Below are positions 12,812 through 13,354 of a stretch of DNA of 13,354 bases, piece by piece. The position numbers and the translations under genes were made by a program. Under the pieces are notes generated by a model. It was not told the DNA's origin. It did not search any database and saw nothing but the letters and a program-made list of their open reading frames with translations. Position 1 is the first letter of the stretch; the number at the start of each line of letters is the position of its first letter. The stretch comes from Actinomycetes bacterium (GTDB lineage: Bacteria > Actinomycetota > Acidimicrobiia > Acidimicrobiales > UBA8190), in NCBI GenBank assembly GCA_021798135.1, contig JAJZYI010000056.1, forward strand, positions 1 through 13,354, given 5' to 3'.

Positions 12812-13354
12812 TCAGGGGGCGGGGAGCCGCCAGTGCCCCACCGGACCGGCGGCCTCCTCCGCCTGCGGCTCCACCTGCACGCCGAACGCCCGCAGGCAGA
12901 ACGACACCATGTGGTAGAAGCCGACGAGCATCACCAGCTCGATGACCTCGTCCTCGGCGAAGGCCGCCGTCAGCTCGCCCCAGGTGGCGTCGCCCACCGA
13001 GCCCGACCGGTGCAGCTCGTCGGCGACCTGCAGGGCGACCTGCTCGCTCGGCGCCCAGGACCCGGCCGCGGGCTCGCGCCGCAGGGCGGCGATCTCGTGG
13101 TCGCCCACGCCCTCGCGCCGGGCGAGGATCACGTGGTGGCACCACTCGTAGGCGCTGGCGCAGTGCAGCGCCGTCCGGAGGACCACCAGCTCCCGGAGGC
13201 GGCCGGGCAGCCGCCCGGCGAGCAGCGCGCCACCCAGGCCGAGCCACCTGCGGAACAGCTCGGGATGCCGGCCCAGGGTGGCGAACACCGCGGTGGGAGC
13301 GGGCGCGCCGTCGCCGGCCGCCTGCGCCAGGCCGCGCAGCAGGTCGTCCCAGGC
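12812..13354 (-). CDS. carboxymuconolactone decarboxylase / AhpD-like family protein (5' end beyond window)
   Basis: 180 residues are visible and the frame stays open to the right edge, so the start lies outside. GTG 13288 is an internal candidate but would drop AWDDLLRGLAQAAGDGAPAP, which reads as natural family sequence. Core motif: RLRELVVLRTALHCASAYEWCHHVILARREGVGDHEI. The E-W-C-H-H segment matches the AhpD-like helix with its acidic residue and histidine, but the CxxC pair of true alkylhydroperoxidases is not present, since the two Cys are seven residues apart. A second helix bundle, DEVIELVMLVGFYHMVSFCLRAFGV, is typical of the family's C-terminal half. Likely cytoplasmic and oligomeric. 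The reaction is unknown: peroxide reduction or decarboxylation are only family possibilities. It converges on the PBP2 gene. Confidence 0.85.
   Translation of the reverse strand, partial: AWDDLLRGLAQAAGDGAPAPTAVFATLGRHPELFRRWLGLGGALLAGRLPGRLRELVVLRTALHCASAYEWCHHVILARREGVGDHEIAALRREPAAGSWAPSEQVALQVADELHRSGSVGDATWGELTAAFAEDEVIELVMLVGFYHMVSFCLRAFGVQVEPQAEEAAGPVGHWRLPAP

Overview
The window is very GC-rich bacterial chromosome with many GTG starts. Its gene set (NRDE/TANGO2 protein, PgeF, TadA, class B penicillin-binding protein, AhpD-like protein) and a secreted protein built from 42-residue GYW / ADGGVFAFGDAGFYGSMGG repeats point to Actinomycetota, most likely the Acidimicrobiia. That placement is an inference from protein style. 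Several genes appear to be leaderless: a TAGNNN box lies 6-7 nt before a GTG start with no Shine-Dalgarno.

Layout. 1-1.0 kb: an SDR oxidoreductase (minus) with a degenerate catalytic tetrad. 1.1-3.6 kb: an NRDE-family protein, then pgeF overlapping by 1 nt a short cation-efflux (CDF-like) membrane protein. 3.9-4.6 kb: a canonical FabG-type SDR. 4.8-6.0 kb: the secreted repeat protein. 6.1-6.8 kb: a hemolysin III (TrhA/PAQR) membrane protein. 6.9-8.6 kb: a small putative integrative island. 8.6-9.6 kb: tRNA-Ser(CGA), two families of tandem GC-rich repeats, and tadA. 9.7-12.6 kb: a small Ala/Pro-rich ORF translationally coupled to a PBP2-like transpeptidase with a long Ser/Gly/Pro tail. 12.8 kb to the right edge: a partial AhpD/carboxymuconolactone decarboxylase-like gene (minus).

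The most interesting feature is the island at 6985-8600. The 3' half of the intact tRNA-Ser(CGA) gene, from the first base of the anticodon loop to just past the acceptor end, is duplicated as a direct repeat (53 of 56 bases) 1,616 bp away. This is the scar expected of tRNA-targeted site-specific integration. The interval has lower GC, no integrase, a truncated dual-specificity-phosphatase remnant (HCX5RT), a 21-bp perfect AT-rich palindrome, and an antitoxin-first Xre / Gp49-like (HigB/RelE-type) toxin-antitoxin operon with a 41-bp two-site palindromic operator. The reading is a minimal or decayed tRNA-Ser island whose only intact genes are a toxin-antitoxin pair.

The other genes are housekeeping or envelope functions (tRNA editing, peptidoglycan synthesis and editing, ion transport). 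Tandem duplications at 33, 32, 48, 51, 65 and 126 bp, several at gene ends, show an active local duplication process.
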